In this document: positions 24,301 through 36,138 of the stretch, in pieces
Position numbering within the stretch: position 1 is the stretch's first letter
Layout of the letters: every line of letters begins with the position of its first letter
Made by a program: the position numbers and the translations under genes
Notes under the pieces: generated by a model
The model's input: the letters and a program-made list of their open reading frames with translations, nothing else
Told to the model about the DNA's origin: nothing
The model's database searches: none
NCBI RefSeq assembly: GCF_000006565.2
Contig: NC_031476.1
Coordinates: forward strand, 503,458 to 567,457
Direction: 5' to 3'
DNA: 64,000 bases
DNA from: Toxoplasma gondii ME49
Lineage: Eukaryota; Apicomplexa; Conoidasida; Eucoccidiorida; Sarcocystidae

Positions 24301-27063
24301 CGTGAGCGCGCCTAGCCAATGCATGCAGCCGATGTACGGACGAGATGAAACACAAGAGCGAAACTTGAAGCACATGCCATCGGTGTCCCGTTTGCATGCA
24401 CAGTCCGACGAAGAACGTCGTCTTCAAATCATTGCAGTTATCCCCCTAGCGTTTAGATCTACTTCAAACGCATCTTGCGCATTCGCTCGCCTACTCATCA
24501 TGGAAATTTCGCAAGGTTCGACCTTCTCAATTTCCGCGACGTCCACGCCGGTCGCATGCAGAGGCACTTGGGCGGGTCCAGCAACGCGCTGGACGACAGG
24601 GCGGCCTACGGCTCCTCTGGCGAGTCCGTCGACCATGAAGGCCCCGAGGAAGGCGAACTGCCTCCTTTCGCTCTTCTCTCTTGGCCGCTTCCGCATCTCG
24701 CTCTTCTCTCTCGCTGTCTCCTCGCCCGCCGGTCTGCGCCGGCTCTCTCGTTCGCCAGACACAAAGGCGTCCTTGTTCTCTCCATCACGCGAGGAACGCG
24801 GCGGCTTCGTGCGGGGCACAGGGAGCTTTTGCGTCGGGAAGAAAGTGGAAAGGTCGTTTTCAACGCGAGGCTCCGAGGCGAGGTAGAAGAAGAGAATGTG
24901 CTGACGGGGAACGGCTGCGAATGGCGAAGAGTCCGCGAGGCCAAAGTCGAGAGACGAGAGACCACTACCTCCAATTCCTTGCATGCGATCGTCGAGCTCG
25001 AGGACGGCAACCTTGACTAGCCCATGGGGTGTTGCCGGTCTCCAGCTCCAATCGCCTTGCGCCTCGGCTTTCTCCTCTTTCTTGACGCTCTCGCGTTCAG
25101 CCCCCTGGACGTCTGCCTCGATGCTGCCTCGTGACAAGTCACTCCAGTGTCTCTTCGTCTCCCTTCTCCCGCCTCTCTCGTCGCCGTCGAGCGAAGAGAG
25201 AGGCGCGGGAACTTCTACGCGAATGGCGAGCTCTAGGACCCCTGAACAAGGCTCGCGTTCTCTCCAAACGTGGACGCCCCAGCCCTCAACGTCCGAAAAG
25301 AGCAGCAGCGCCGTGCATGCAGTCGGCGGGTGTATCTGCACACTCCGCGTCGCACCCATGTGTGTACATACACTCATTGCGTACGCGTGACCGAGGACCA
25401 TCACGTGAGAAGCGGCGGACGGCGACGGAGAAGAAGCAGACAGAGATGGAGACATAGGAGGACGCGAGGAACGAGAAGAAGAGAAAGCCAGATGGGCAGA
25501 AGGCGCGTCGGAGGTCTCTCGACGCTCTATGGTGTCTCCTCTCTCGTCTCCTAGAGGGTCTTCCTTCTCGAGGTTTTGGAGAAGAACGAGAGGCGGCCAG
25601 AGAGAGGGGAAGGGCGCAGGCAGCACTCGCGAAAGAAGCGACAGAAGTACGGAAGGAGGCTGTGACGAGGCGGAGACTGCTGGAGACAGAGGGAATCCGC
25701 CGAGCACACAGCGATCGACGCCGGCTGTCTCCACACCCGAGAGTGCATGCAGCGGGAGACCTTCCCAGGACAAAGGCCGCGACGGCTGTCTCCTGCGGTC
25801 ACCGCGCAGCAAGTCTTCCCCAGAGAGCGTCCCGGCTCGACTCACGGGGCAAGAGGAAGCCACGGACTCCCCGGAACTTCCATCTGCAGTCGCAGCTGGC
25901 CTCCAGAGAGACTGACAGCTGATTTGCGTGAGGACGGTCCGTCTCCGCGCGACTGCGAGGCGACGCGCGTCTGGGCTTCCCTCGTCCTCGCCACGGAGAC
26001 CATAGGGCCTCCTCCCCCAAGGCCCCAGACCGCCGCCGCCGTCGGCGCACGCGACGGTCTTGTAGCGCCGTCTCGGGTGTACATACACCTGAGAGGGCCA
26101 GACGCAGGCAGCACCCTGGGCGCCGAGCGCCGTCGCTACGGGCCGGTCGAGGCCGTCAGTCCCCCCGACATGGCCGGCGCAGTCGGCGAAGGGCCGCGAA
26201 AGTTTTTGGGCGAAGAGGAGAGCTGGTACGTGGATGAGATACACCTCGTTGCTGAGAGCACTGTACACGCAGTCGGAGAGACAACGAAGCTGGGAGCAGG
26301 AGTGGAACGCCGCGGCGTAGACGAAGGACGAAGAGAGAGAGAGACAGGTGGCGACTTGCTCTCGAGAGAGAGAGCCCTCGAGCGAGGAGACAGCCGCGGC
26401 GCCCGTGGGCTGCGCAGCTTCGAAGGAAGAAGACGCGCTGGAGGCGTCCGGCGCACCGCCGCCTGCGTCGAGGCGCGGAGCCGAGCAGAGCGCCGAAACA
26501 GACGAGCCGTCCAGGCCTGAAGAGGTGTGAATGATGGGCGAGACAGCTGCGACAACTACACAGAACGGCGGCAGAGATCCGTTCGCGCGGCTGACCTTGC
26601 CTGCAGTCGCCGCCGGAGGCAGAGGTATGCATGCACCTATCAACGCGTCTGGCGAGCTCGGGAAGGCCTGAGGCGAGCAGGGCGCAGGCGAAGTCGCGAG
26701 GCTCCAGTGCGGCAGATGTGCGGCGTTCAGGAGATGACTTGGCGGCGGTGATGGGCCAGAGGAAGTCGACGCAACAGAAAGAGACAGCGTCTGAGAGGTG
26801 GACGCGACGGAAGACAAGAAGGAGGGGAAGCCGGCGACGTCCGCCTGCGGTGTCCTGGCAGCCGACGAGACAGAAGAACATGGAGGAGAAGACCCCAGAG
26901 GCGCAGACATTTCGCGTTCACGGAGCCCAGAGGAATCCCCATGGAAGGCGTCGGGTCCGTCTCGCGGCGGAGCCTGCGCGGAAGAGGAGACAGCAGATTT
27001 CGAGACAGAAGAGAAGGAAGAAGAGAAAGAAGAGGAGGGTGGAGGCGGGGAGAAGGGCGGCAT
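3352..27063 (-). CDS. DMXL: DmX/Rav1-like (rabconnectin-3 alpha) giant WD40 protein, six exons
   Basis: Exons (minus strand): 27063-24495, 23825-17926, 17192-16983, 15896-15561, 15059-14925, 14202-3352; total 20,001 nt, 6,666 aa. The family call rests on the conserved Rav1/DmX core at residues about 2,840-3,080, built from four exons: EDLCWCVHADGEEAML, then RGVGFWLRNP, then VVEFLSRDF with AAAEKNAYKLVQQRRYHLALAFF, then DVQLALFLCRL. These match the order of core motifs in yeast Rav1 and animal DMXL proteins. WD-like repeats are visible in the first two exons (residues about 250, 370 and 1,185) and at the C-terminus (about 5,740, 6,286 and 6,439 to the end). Family members form the RAVE/rabconnectin-3 complex that reassembles V-ATPase at membranes. 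Animal DMXL2 is about 3,000 aa, so this is twice as long, the excess being Ser/Ala/Gly/Pro-rich insertions. The junction of exons 1 and 2 is least certain; exon 1 could be a separate gene ending at 24424. Confidence 0.82.
14203..14924 (-). other. Intron 5 of the DmX-like gene
   Basis: GTGAGC donor at 14924, TGCAG acceptor ending at 14203. The splice joins ...ARQIR to EVCDLCC in phase 0. The intron holds no recognisable feature besides short open frames. Confidence 0.7.
15060..15560 (-). other. Intron 4 of the DmX-like gene
   Basis: GTGAGA donor at 15560, GCAG acceptor ending at 15060, joining ...QQKNLK to VVEFLSRDF in phase 0. It contains a short (TA)n microsatellite near 15085-15107 and nothing else recognised. 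Confidence 0.75.
15897..16982 (-). other. Intron 3 of the DmX-like gene, with a long pyrimidine tract
   Basis: GTAGGT donor at 16982 and TTTTCAG acceptor ending at 15897 join WPHIKK to RGVGFWLRNP in phase 0, restoring the conserved core. Bases 16730-16920 are almost pure purine on the plus strand, so the transcript carries a CU-rich stretch of about 190 bases. The tract lies just downstream of the donor, not at the acceptor. Confidence 0.7.
16730..16920. repeat. Purine/pyrimidine strand-asymmetric simple tract
   Basis: On the plus strand this is an imperfect GA-rich tract made of GAGAGGAAGAGA-like words, with few pyrimidines for about 190 bases. It lies within intron 3 of the DmX-like gene. 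Mirror-like polypurine tracts of this type can form triplex (H-DNA) structures in vitro; whether that happens here is unknown. Confidence 0.7.
17193..17925 (-). other. Intron 2 of the DmX-like gene
   Basis: Donor GTAAGG at 17925 (alternative GTGGTA three bases earlier), acceptor CCTGCAG ending at 17193. The splice joins ...LGLLQV to EPEADLPRSG in phase 0. No coding feature seen inside. Confidence 0.65.
23826..24494 (-). other. Intron 1 of the DmX-like gene (tentative)
   Basis: Donor GTAGGC at 24494 (after ...CEISMM plus one base) and acceptor CTCTTCAG ending at 23826, which has a good pyrimidine tract. The phases agree (1 to 1). The protein is too divergent here for homology to confirm the join. 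The stretch otherwise holds only short open frames. Confidence 0.45.
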
Positions 27064-30017
27064 ATCGAGACGAGGGGGGGACGGAAAGAGAGTGGAGCTT
27101 GTTCTCGGGGAAAGACAGCAAAAACGCGGAGAGAGACGTCTTCAAAGCCATAAAGATAAGGGTGGAAAAAAGACGGAGGCAACAGGCCTCTCCGAGAGCG
27201 GAGTGAACAACAAAGAGAGGAGGAAGAGAGACGGACGAAGGGAGTGCCTGAGCGCATGGAAAACGATGCGTGTGCGGTCGGTTCAACCGTTTGACGGTTG
27301 TTCCAGCATGCAGAGAGCGAGTGGAGGGCTTCTGACAACTCAAGGGACTCTCGAACAGACGCGAAAGACGGTAGCTGCGGTTAGACTTCGCACCTCGGCT
27401 GGGTCGGCGGAGAGAGCTTGTGAAGCTCCAGAGGACATTCAGGCGGAGCGAGGAACCTTGTCAGCGAGGGAAAGAAACAGAGAACGTGTGAGTCAATCGC
27501 ACCCAAGAGCGTTTCTGCGAAAGGAAAGAAGACTCGAGCGAGGAAGCTGTGCGGCGCCTCTTCCGCCCAGCAGCGGTTTTCACAAAGAGCAGACAAGACA
27601 CGAAGTTTAGCTCTGCAGACTGGAGCAAAGAAGTCGAAGAACTCCCGAGCGTTCTGTCACATCGTCAGACGAGTCGCCACCCAAGAAACCAAGACGCGCG
27701 GCTTCTTCAGGCGGTGACCCTGTTCTCAGCCTTCGTCGACCGTTCTCGCAGTCGGGTGTGTATGTATATAATATGTACACCGGGGAAGAGCAGCGAAGGG
27801 AGGAGCTGCGCGTCGCGACAGGGAACACTGAGGAGGGAACTCGTTGGAGATTCAGGGAGAGACAACGCAAGGCGAAGAAACGGAGAAGCAGGAAGCGATC
27901 CAGTAGAAAGGCTTGAACGAGAACGCAGAGAAAAATCTGTTTCCTCGTTCGCGGCGTCTGGAAGACCGAGAGGACGGGGCACAGAAGACCCGCGAGCAGT
28001 GCTCAGGAAAACTCGGCTTTTCAGTTGGAGGCTTTCCATCTTTCGCCTCTTGAAATGCGCAAAGACACAGACACCGCGCAGTGGGTTCTGCCTTGAAATC
28101 TGAGTGTGCTGAACGCAGAGGACAAAACGCGTTTCGCTGTTCTCCTCCGCGGCGAAGTAGAGCTCGCCAGTCACCCCCCATCGGCCGAAAAGAAGTCTCC
28201 CGCCCTCTGCGAGCGCAGGCTGAACGCCCAGGTTCCGATTCCAGGACCTCCCTTGTCGTTTTCGCTTTTTTCTCGACTTCTCGCTTTCAGTCCTTCTCTC
28301 GTCTGCGTTACGAGCTCTCTTCTCTGCTTTCCGCGCTGCCGTCTGCAAACTCGTTCACGAGTCCTCTTCTAGACTCGACCCCGCCTCACCACAGAGTCGC
28401 TCGTGTCGAGGTTGCGAACGCCCGCTTCCTTCCGGTCTATGCCGCGTGCAGTGCGCCAACCAGTTTTCTCGGCGACGCTTCGCGCTTTAAGAACGTCTTT
28501 GAGGTTTCTTCTTCTTCTGCTCTCTCTCTGCTTCTCCTCGGTTGCGAAGGCGTGCAGATCTCGCGTAGCTGCCCTGCGAGAGAGCGTCCGTTTTCTTCCT
28601 GTCTCACCCCCGCTCTCTGCACATGCCCCTCCAAGTTGGCAAAAGTCCCTGTTCGCAGCTCCAGCGCATTTTCTCCGGAAAAAGCGTGGAAGGCGAGTTT
28701 CACATCTTCGGTCAGAAGCGGCTCCGCGCGTCTGACTTTTCGGCATTCCCTCCTCTCGTCCATCTTTGCCCCTCCGCGTCCACGGTCTAGTCGACGACAC
28801 CCGCGTAATTTCACCTCCTGGTTTCTCTCTTTGTTTCCGCTCCGTTTTTCCTCTGCCGCCTGTTTCCGTTTCCCTTTGCCGTTTTCTCTGTCTTTTGCGG
28901 TTTTTTCTCGCCGGCTGCCCGTCGGCCGCAGCTGCTCCCTGCCTCTTCCCCGAGGACACCCAGGCCAGGAGAGCCTGCATGCGTTTTTTCGCCTTTTTCC
29001 GAAACTCTGGAACTGAATATCGTTCTTCACGAGCGAGATTGCGTCTGTCTTCTGCGGTGGAAGAGAGGCCCCAAGAAGGCGAGTCTCCCTTCGCCTTCCA
29101 TACGGAGCGCTGCCGGCTGGCTGCGCCTCTGGGTCGGTGCTCGTCCACATACATAGCGTTCGAAACGCAAACGACTGGGCATCCTTCGGTGTCGCCGTCT
29201 CTTTTTCGCGCGCGTTTCTGAGGAAACGCGGTCCCCCTTTCTTGCAGGAGAACCTGTGTTCCTGTCTTTCGTCTTTGTTCGTCTCTCGTTCGCCGACATC
29301 TGAAGGCGGCCCCCGCGTTTCCTCCTCGTGAAGCTGGTTGGAGGTTTCGAGCTTTTGCTCCTGCCCTGCGTCTCTTCCTGTCTGTCTCTGAAAGCGCCTC
29401 GCGGCCTGTCTCCTGTCTCTGGTGCTTTCGCTCCCCCATCTGCCTCTCTCCGCAGCTCGTTCTTCTTCTTGTTTTCCTTCAGTCGCTTGTCCGCTGTCAA
29501 AGGACTCGTCAGGCGTCCGTCCCGCTGGCTTCTGGCGTCTCGGGTGCATCTTGTCCTGTCTTTCCTTGTCTGTTCTAGTCGTTTCGTTGTCGGGTTGGTC
29601 TTCCTCGCCAGCTGACTCAACCTCGCTCGCGCGCCGCCTTCCCCGCCTGGCCCTGCGGCGGGGCGTCGACACACTGGCCGACGAGGCGGAGGCCGCGACG
29701 ACGACAAAGGAGACTGGCAGAGCAGCAAGTGGAGAGACAGGTGGAGAGGAGAACAGTAGGGAGAGGAGCGCGAGAAAGGATGAAGAGGTAACGCGCCAGA
29801 CGGCGTCATCCGGAAGCGGCTGAGTCTTCTGCAGAGGAGAAGAGAGGAAGCCGGAGCAGAATGGCAGTGTAGGAGGGTGCATCCTGCAACAGGCAGAACC
29901 GAGAAGTCGTTTGCTACATCGCGTCTGCGATTTTTCGTGAACAACACACTGCAGAGAGGGCGACGAAGCGCTTCCTTCCTCGCGTCTCCTCTCCCGGAAG
30001 AAAAGGAAGCGGAAACA
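27064..30017. other. Head-to-head intergenic region with CT-rich leader, promoters of DmX-like and CstF-77 genes
   Basis: The two flanking genes diverge, so both promoters lie here. From about 28,240 to 29,600 the plus strand is markedly CT-rich, as expected for the long pyrimidine-rich leader of the plus-strand CstF-77 gene. Between 27,064 and about 28,000 the plus strand is purine-rich, which is the mirror situation for the minus-strand gene. A TGCATGC word lies at 28976-28982. Long open frames exist on both strands (28081-29016 plus, 28437-30032 minus), but they are low-complexity and look like by-products of the base bias. No start-proximal motif could be assigned with certainty. Confidence 0.55.
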
Positions 30018-33000
30018 ATGTGGGCAGCGCATACAGGTGCGCCCCCAGGGGATTTTACCTCTCTGCGGTGGAGTGAGAGTCAGAGTCTCCAGCGCGCCGA
30101 GAATGCAACGGAAGTTCGAGACTCAGCCACTGCGGCCGAGCAGCCGCCAGAGAAGAAGAAGGAAGTCCCGACAGAGCGGGCGAGTGTGTTGCAACTCTTC
30201 TTCATTTCTCTGGACGGCGTCTTCTCGCCGTCAGGACACAAGGCAGAGAACGAAATAGATGACCGCGCTTGCGCCACCGACTGCAGCAAGCAAAGAGGCT
30301 CGGCAGATGTGAACATGGAGAACAGCGGAGAAGAAACAGGGAAAGAACCTGAGGTCGACCCAGAGGCAGACAGTGTAGCCGTCATGGCTCTCGAGGCGCG
30401 TCTTCAACTCAATCCTTTCGACGCTGCAGCCTGGGATGCCCTTCTGGAGGTACACACCACCCACTGAAGTTCCAAATACTTGTAAATATATATATACATA
30501 TATATGTATAGATAATTACATATATATATGCAGACAGAAAACAGAAGCGACAGTGGAGAGACGCATTTCCCCTCTGTCTCTGTATCAATCTGTATGTGGA
30601 TATATATATATATATACAAGAGGAAGATAACAAAGAGGAATAAGCCCAGTTTCTCCATAATTGCATCCAGATTTGTGGATGCATACAGATAAATATATAT
30701 ATATATAGATGTATATATATGTACATATATGTATATATGCATATGTGTAACTACAGGAGTGTTTGAGCCCTTACGTGTGAGCCGAAGACATGTGAAATTT
30801 TAATACTGCAGCATCGAAAGGAGACGAGGCAACGCAGGGAGAGAGAGTTGTCTCATGACTGCATTTGCGTTTCCTGCTCTTTTCGTCGCGTCCGCGATGT
30901 GTACCTCTTTCTGTGGAGCGTCTTGTTTTCGTCTCTCCACTTTTCCGTCTTGCTCAGATGAACGAGAGCAGCGCGCTGTACGAGCGCGTCTTGGCGAGCT
31001 TCCCCACGAGCGTCAAGTACTGGAAACGCTACGCTGAGTTTTGTTACCGAACGGGGAAAGTTCAGGCGGCCTCTGCAGTGTATAGACGCTGCATTTATGC
31101 TTGCCCACACCTAGGTAAAGATCGACTTACAGCGTGTGAGGGTTCTCGAGGTCTGGAAACAGATGCTCCTTCGAACGGCTTCGCGCAAGTGCCTCCTTTC
31201 AGTTCGTTTCTTTCGTTTCTTTCGTTTCTTTCGGATCCCCGCGTTGTCTCTGTGAGTCGCGCCGATATGACGCTGGTGCACATTTTTCACGTGGATCCCC
31301 GTCGCTGGTTTTGTCGGATTTTTTCTCACTCCTTTACGTCTTTGCTTCCTCCTGCTGCGTCTTTTTGCTCTCCATTCTCTCTGGCCTTCTTCGCCTTTCT
31401 CTCCTCTCTTCTGTCCTTCTCTTTTCTGTCCTTCTCTTTCCTTTTCCTCTTCCTCCTCTTGTTCTGCTCCGGCGTTTCGTCCTATCTTTCCTCTCCTTCT
31501 TCTCGCTTTTTTCACTGTCCTCTCCTCCTTCCGGATTTCGTTCTTCTGCGTTGAGTCCGCTTCCGCCTTCGTCCTTCGCCTTCTTCCTTCCCTCTCCCTG
31601 TGACTCGCGCACCGGCGTCTGTGGAAACCGGTTTCTCTCTTGTCCTGTCTGTCTCCTCTCTCTTCCCTCCCTACCTGTGCATCTCACTTCTCTCCGAGAG
31701 CGACAGTTCTTCGCTGGCGACTTGTGTGCTCGGATTTCCAGACCTCTGGCTCTCGTACCTTCGCTTCCTCTACCGAGTTGGAAGTCTTCATGACTTTGTC
31801 CAGAATCTGCGCCGAGCGACGGACAAGGTGAGGAGCTGACCGCTGCGAATACTAGCCGACGAGATCCCTCGAGACTGAGGAGCGCTTGGAAAGAAAACAG
31901 CCTGATTGGTTTTTCCGCCAACTGTGTGGGGAGAGTAGTACTCTGAGAACGCTGGAAAGCACCGATAGGGTCCCGGTCTCCTCTGGCCACTGGACTGCAT
32001 GCGCCCATGTCTCTCCACGTTGCTCTGTAGAGGTGAAGTCCACGATACCAAATTATTGTCTCCAGAAAGGAGGGAATACAAATACTTCTCCCGCAAAAGC
32101 TGATATCTCCCAGCACGATGGTCCTGATCACCTTACCATATAAGCAATGTATGCGTATATACGTATATACATATGTATATCTCTATGTATATATGTACGT
32201 ATATCTACATGATACAAAGACATCTTTGCAGAGTGTTTACGGTTTGTGTCTGGTTGTCTGTTTATCTCGTACGCATGCACATCTTGTGCCTACGTCGCCA
32301 TCCAGTGTCACTATTTGTTTTTCTATCTGCATGTCTCTAGTGTCGGTGAATAGGATTATTGGTTTCCATGTCTGTGTCGAGTCTAGTGCGACAGCTGCGT
32401 GCATTGTTCCCTGTTTCGTCTCTCTCTCCGTCTCTTCTTGCATACGCTGCCGTCGCCTTCTTCTGCTTCTGGTTTTCGTTTTTTCTCGCCTCAGGTCGGA
32501 TATTCCTATCGATCTGCGCCTCTCTGGATGGAGCTCCTTGCGCTGTATATTCGCGTTCACAATACGCTGCTGCTCCTCAAAGGGAACACACAAGGCCTGC
32601 TGTCCGCACCGAATCTCCCCGTACGTTTACGTGGAGTCCTTGGAATCAGAACGCCTGAAGAGTCAACGCTGCATGCACCCACCTCCATTTTCCAAATGTA
32701 CCTGGTTGCGTGAAGGAACTCACATTCTTAGATGATGTGTCAAGCATATCCACACATGCACATTCGATAGACGTACCCAGACATGTATCTGTCACTATTT
32801 ATCCATTTATTTCTTTTTTTACTACATATATATACATATATATATATATATGTATAGAGTTGTATTCGTCCATGCAACGTATTTTATATATATATATATA
32901 TATTTGTATATACATGGATGACGATTGACTGATCGGTGCCAGTGTTGTTTTGTTCACCAGTTGTTTTGCTCGTTGTCCTGCCTGTTGAGCGTCTTGACTG

Positions 33001-35345
33001 TGGAGTCTGCATGCAATGGTGCCCTTTTTCATCTGCATGCACGTTTGCAGGGCTGTTCGCCAGCTGGGCTCTCGCCTACGCCGCTGCTTGCGTCTGAGGA
33101 AGAACAGCGCAGCTTCTGTCGCCCTCTCAGCGCGACTGTTGGGCCTCTCTCAGAGAAACTTTCAGACGTAAATGTCCTGCGGACGGCGTTCCAGCAGGTG
33201 AGAATTCAACGCGGACTGCATGCACGCACATCGGCAGAATGCATGCGGAGGCGTCTCTCCAGCTCTCGGCAAAGAGAAGCATGTGGAGGCAGCGTCGCGT
33301 TTCCGCGATCTGCGTATTTAAGCCTGTTCTGTCGTGATGCATTTTTATCTGCGTGAGGTTCGTTTTTAAAATGCAGTTTCTGACTTGCATGCGCCATAGA
33401 TGTGTGCTCGAGAGAGCCGTCGGTTCCACTGCGAGGCGGAAAGAAACCGAGTTGGACTTTGCGTCTGTATCTGTGGCATTCTCACGAGATCCAAGTTCTC
33501 CTGTCTTTCTTGTACAGCGAGTTGACGGTGGTCGGGGGTCTGGATCATAATCGCGTCGGTGTGTTTACGCCCATGTTTTCTCTCGTGTGCTCTGTCAAAT
33601 CTTTCGTCTTTTTCGTTTTATGTTGTCTCTGAATCAAAGTTGCCGAAAGAGAGTGAAGCCGCGTGTCGAAGCCGCCTTCTTGTCTTCTTCTGCTCTGCTG
33701 TTCTCTCCTCTCCCCTCCTCAACTGTTTTTTCCGTCTTCCCTCGCGTTTTTTCACATGCTCGTCTTCTCCATCTCTTCTTCCTCTTCTTCGATGTGTGTT
33801 TCCGCCCTCTGTTCTTCCGTGTGGATCCCGTTGCTTCTCGTATTTTCTTCTCTATTTTTCTTCTCTCTTGTTTTTCCTTCCGTTCTTCTCTTCGCTTCCC
33901 TCCTGTACCTTCTCTCCAATCGGTTGTGAGTGTCTTCTTGACTGTGAGTTGCGCGTTTCGGTTCCACGCCCCGCCTTTCTCCTCTCCGTTTCGTCTCTGT
34001 TTGTTATCCTCCCATCCCCCTTGCCTTCGCTTCTCGTCTCCTCTGTCTTGCGCTTCATTCTCCTCTGTTCTCCGCGTCTCGCATCTCCTCCTGCAGTGTC
34101 TGTCCACCGCTATCGACGGACTGGACGGCGTCTGGGCAGCCTACTGCAGTTTTGAGAGTTCTGTGGGGGCGTCGAATTCTCAACTCGCGTCCAAGTTAAC
34201 CGGCGAAATGGAACCGCACTTCGAAGCCTCCAAACATGCCTATCAGGTGCCCACCAACAGTTTTTCAGAAATGAAAAAAACGGATCTGTCCTCCGTATTT
34301 GCGTACTCGAGACAGAGAAGATACACCAGCGTACACATGAAAAAACACCAGCATTCATGCATGCACAATTTTCTATGCTTTTGTACAAAACTCTGTACGT
34401 GTATATAAGTAGAGATACGGAGCCGCCTGTGGTTTCAAACGTTCTATAAATATATACGAATTTATGGGAGTATATACGCATGCCTACGTGTAGACATATA
34501 TATATATATATAAATATATATATATATAAATATATATATAAGTGTTTAATTGTGCGTGTGGGCTTGCCCGACGACGGCGGCTTTTGATTTAGAGCCTGCA
34601 GGAAAGTCTGGAACATCGGCGTGTGCCGCGAAAGATACGCGCGTCCAGAGAGAGCACGAAAGAGACTTCTTCGAAACTTTTGCGTTTATTTATACATGTT
34701 TCTGTGTGTGTCTCAACCGCCATTTCTTGCATCCTGGCTTTTTCCTTTCTCGAGTGTCGTGGCTGCTTCGTGCATGCAGGAAATTCTGCGTCTGACGCGA
34801 CGCATCGATCCGCTCATGCTGGCAGTGCCGCTCCATGAGGCTGTGAAAAGTCAGGAGGTAAAACGACGAGTTTTCTGTTACCTCTTCAGCCGCTGATGGG
34901 TTCTTATTGGAGAGCGCGACCCGTCTGTGTTGTCTCTCGAGCTGCATTTGTCTGTTTCCTCTCGAGAGGAATCTCGCGATAGTTCTTCAGCCGTTTCAGC
35001 TGGATGTTGCTTCGTCTTTCTTCTCCTTCACACAGCTCGTTGTGGCAAGACGTTCAGAGACCCCTCGTTGTTTCGCTTTCTCTTGCTTTTGACGAACGAA
35101 GTTCCCAGCGTCCGCTGCATCCCCCGACTGCCCTTTCGACATTTCCTTGCGTTCGACAGAGGCTTGTGCTCACACAGATACACACCTCGCACGTACAAAC
35201 TCTTTCACATATATACAGGTATATGTATATATATATATATTTATAGATATATGTATAGATAGATAGATATGCATCTATAAATGGATGCCTTTCTAAATGT
35301 ACGAGTACGCGTATGCATATACTTGTTCTTAGCACGTCCAAATAC

Positions 35346-35397
<52 letters not shown>

Positions 35398-36105
35398 GAC
35401 CATCCGAAGTTCGATGTGAACGCGGTTCCTCCTGCTTCGTCTGAAAAATAACTCGTTTGCTGCATCCCCGCCGCCCGGGCAGTTCCTTGAACAAGACCGA
35501 GCGTGTTCTGTCTCTCTCGGGTGCAGATTCAGCTGCAGCTGGAGGCCTGGCGCGCGCTTCTTCGCTACGAAAAGAAAAATCCGCTGCGCTTGCATGCGAG
35601 TTCCCTGCTTCGTCGCCTCACGCACCTGTTTCAAGGTTGTCTCTTGAGTTGTGCCTTCGTTTCCGACTTCTGGATCGATTTTTTCCAGCTTCTCCTAGCC
35701 CATAACCACCCCCAGAAAGGTGAGGAAGGTCACCAGAACATGAGGAGACAGGCGGCGGAAAACGAAAATGCAGAAAAAAGGAAACAGAAAAAAAGAGGGA
35801 GAGGGAGGAGAGACAAACGAAACAGAGGTGAGAGAGAGACTCCTAGCAGACGTGAAAGTGGAGGAAGATCGACGGCGAGGAGACTGAGAAGAAACAGAGG
35901 CAATCGATGGCCGGATCAGATCGCACAGTGACGGTCGATGTTCTGCTCGATAGGATGACAGAGAACTCGACGACGCTTTTCCAGAATCTTCTGTCGTGCT
36001 CCCCTGTGCACTTGCGTTTTCGTCTTCCTTTCACACTCTACTTTTTCAACCTTTCGCTAGGCCTTAAATGCACCTTGTTTGCCTGATCTACAGAGTGTTA
36101 TATAC

Positions 36106-36138
<33 letters not shown>

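Noticed and set aside
28081..29016. 311-codon plus-strand open frame
   Set aside because: Ser/Phe/Arg/Leu-rich translation of the CT-rich leader; no motif and no phase-compatible join to the CstF-77 exons.
28437..30032. 531-codon minus-strand open frame
   Set aside because: Arg/Glu/Lys/Gln-rich product of the CT-rich leader of the CstF-77 gene read on the opposite strand; no motif, and it overlaps the CstF-77 start codon antisense.
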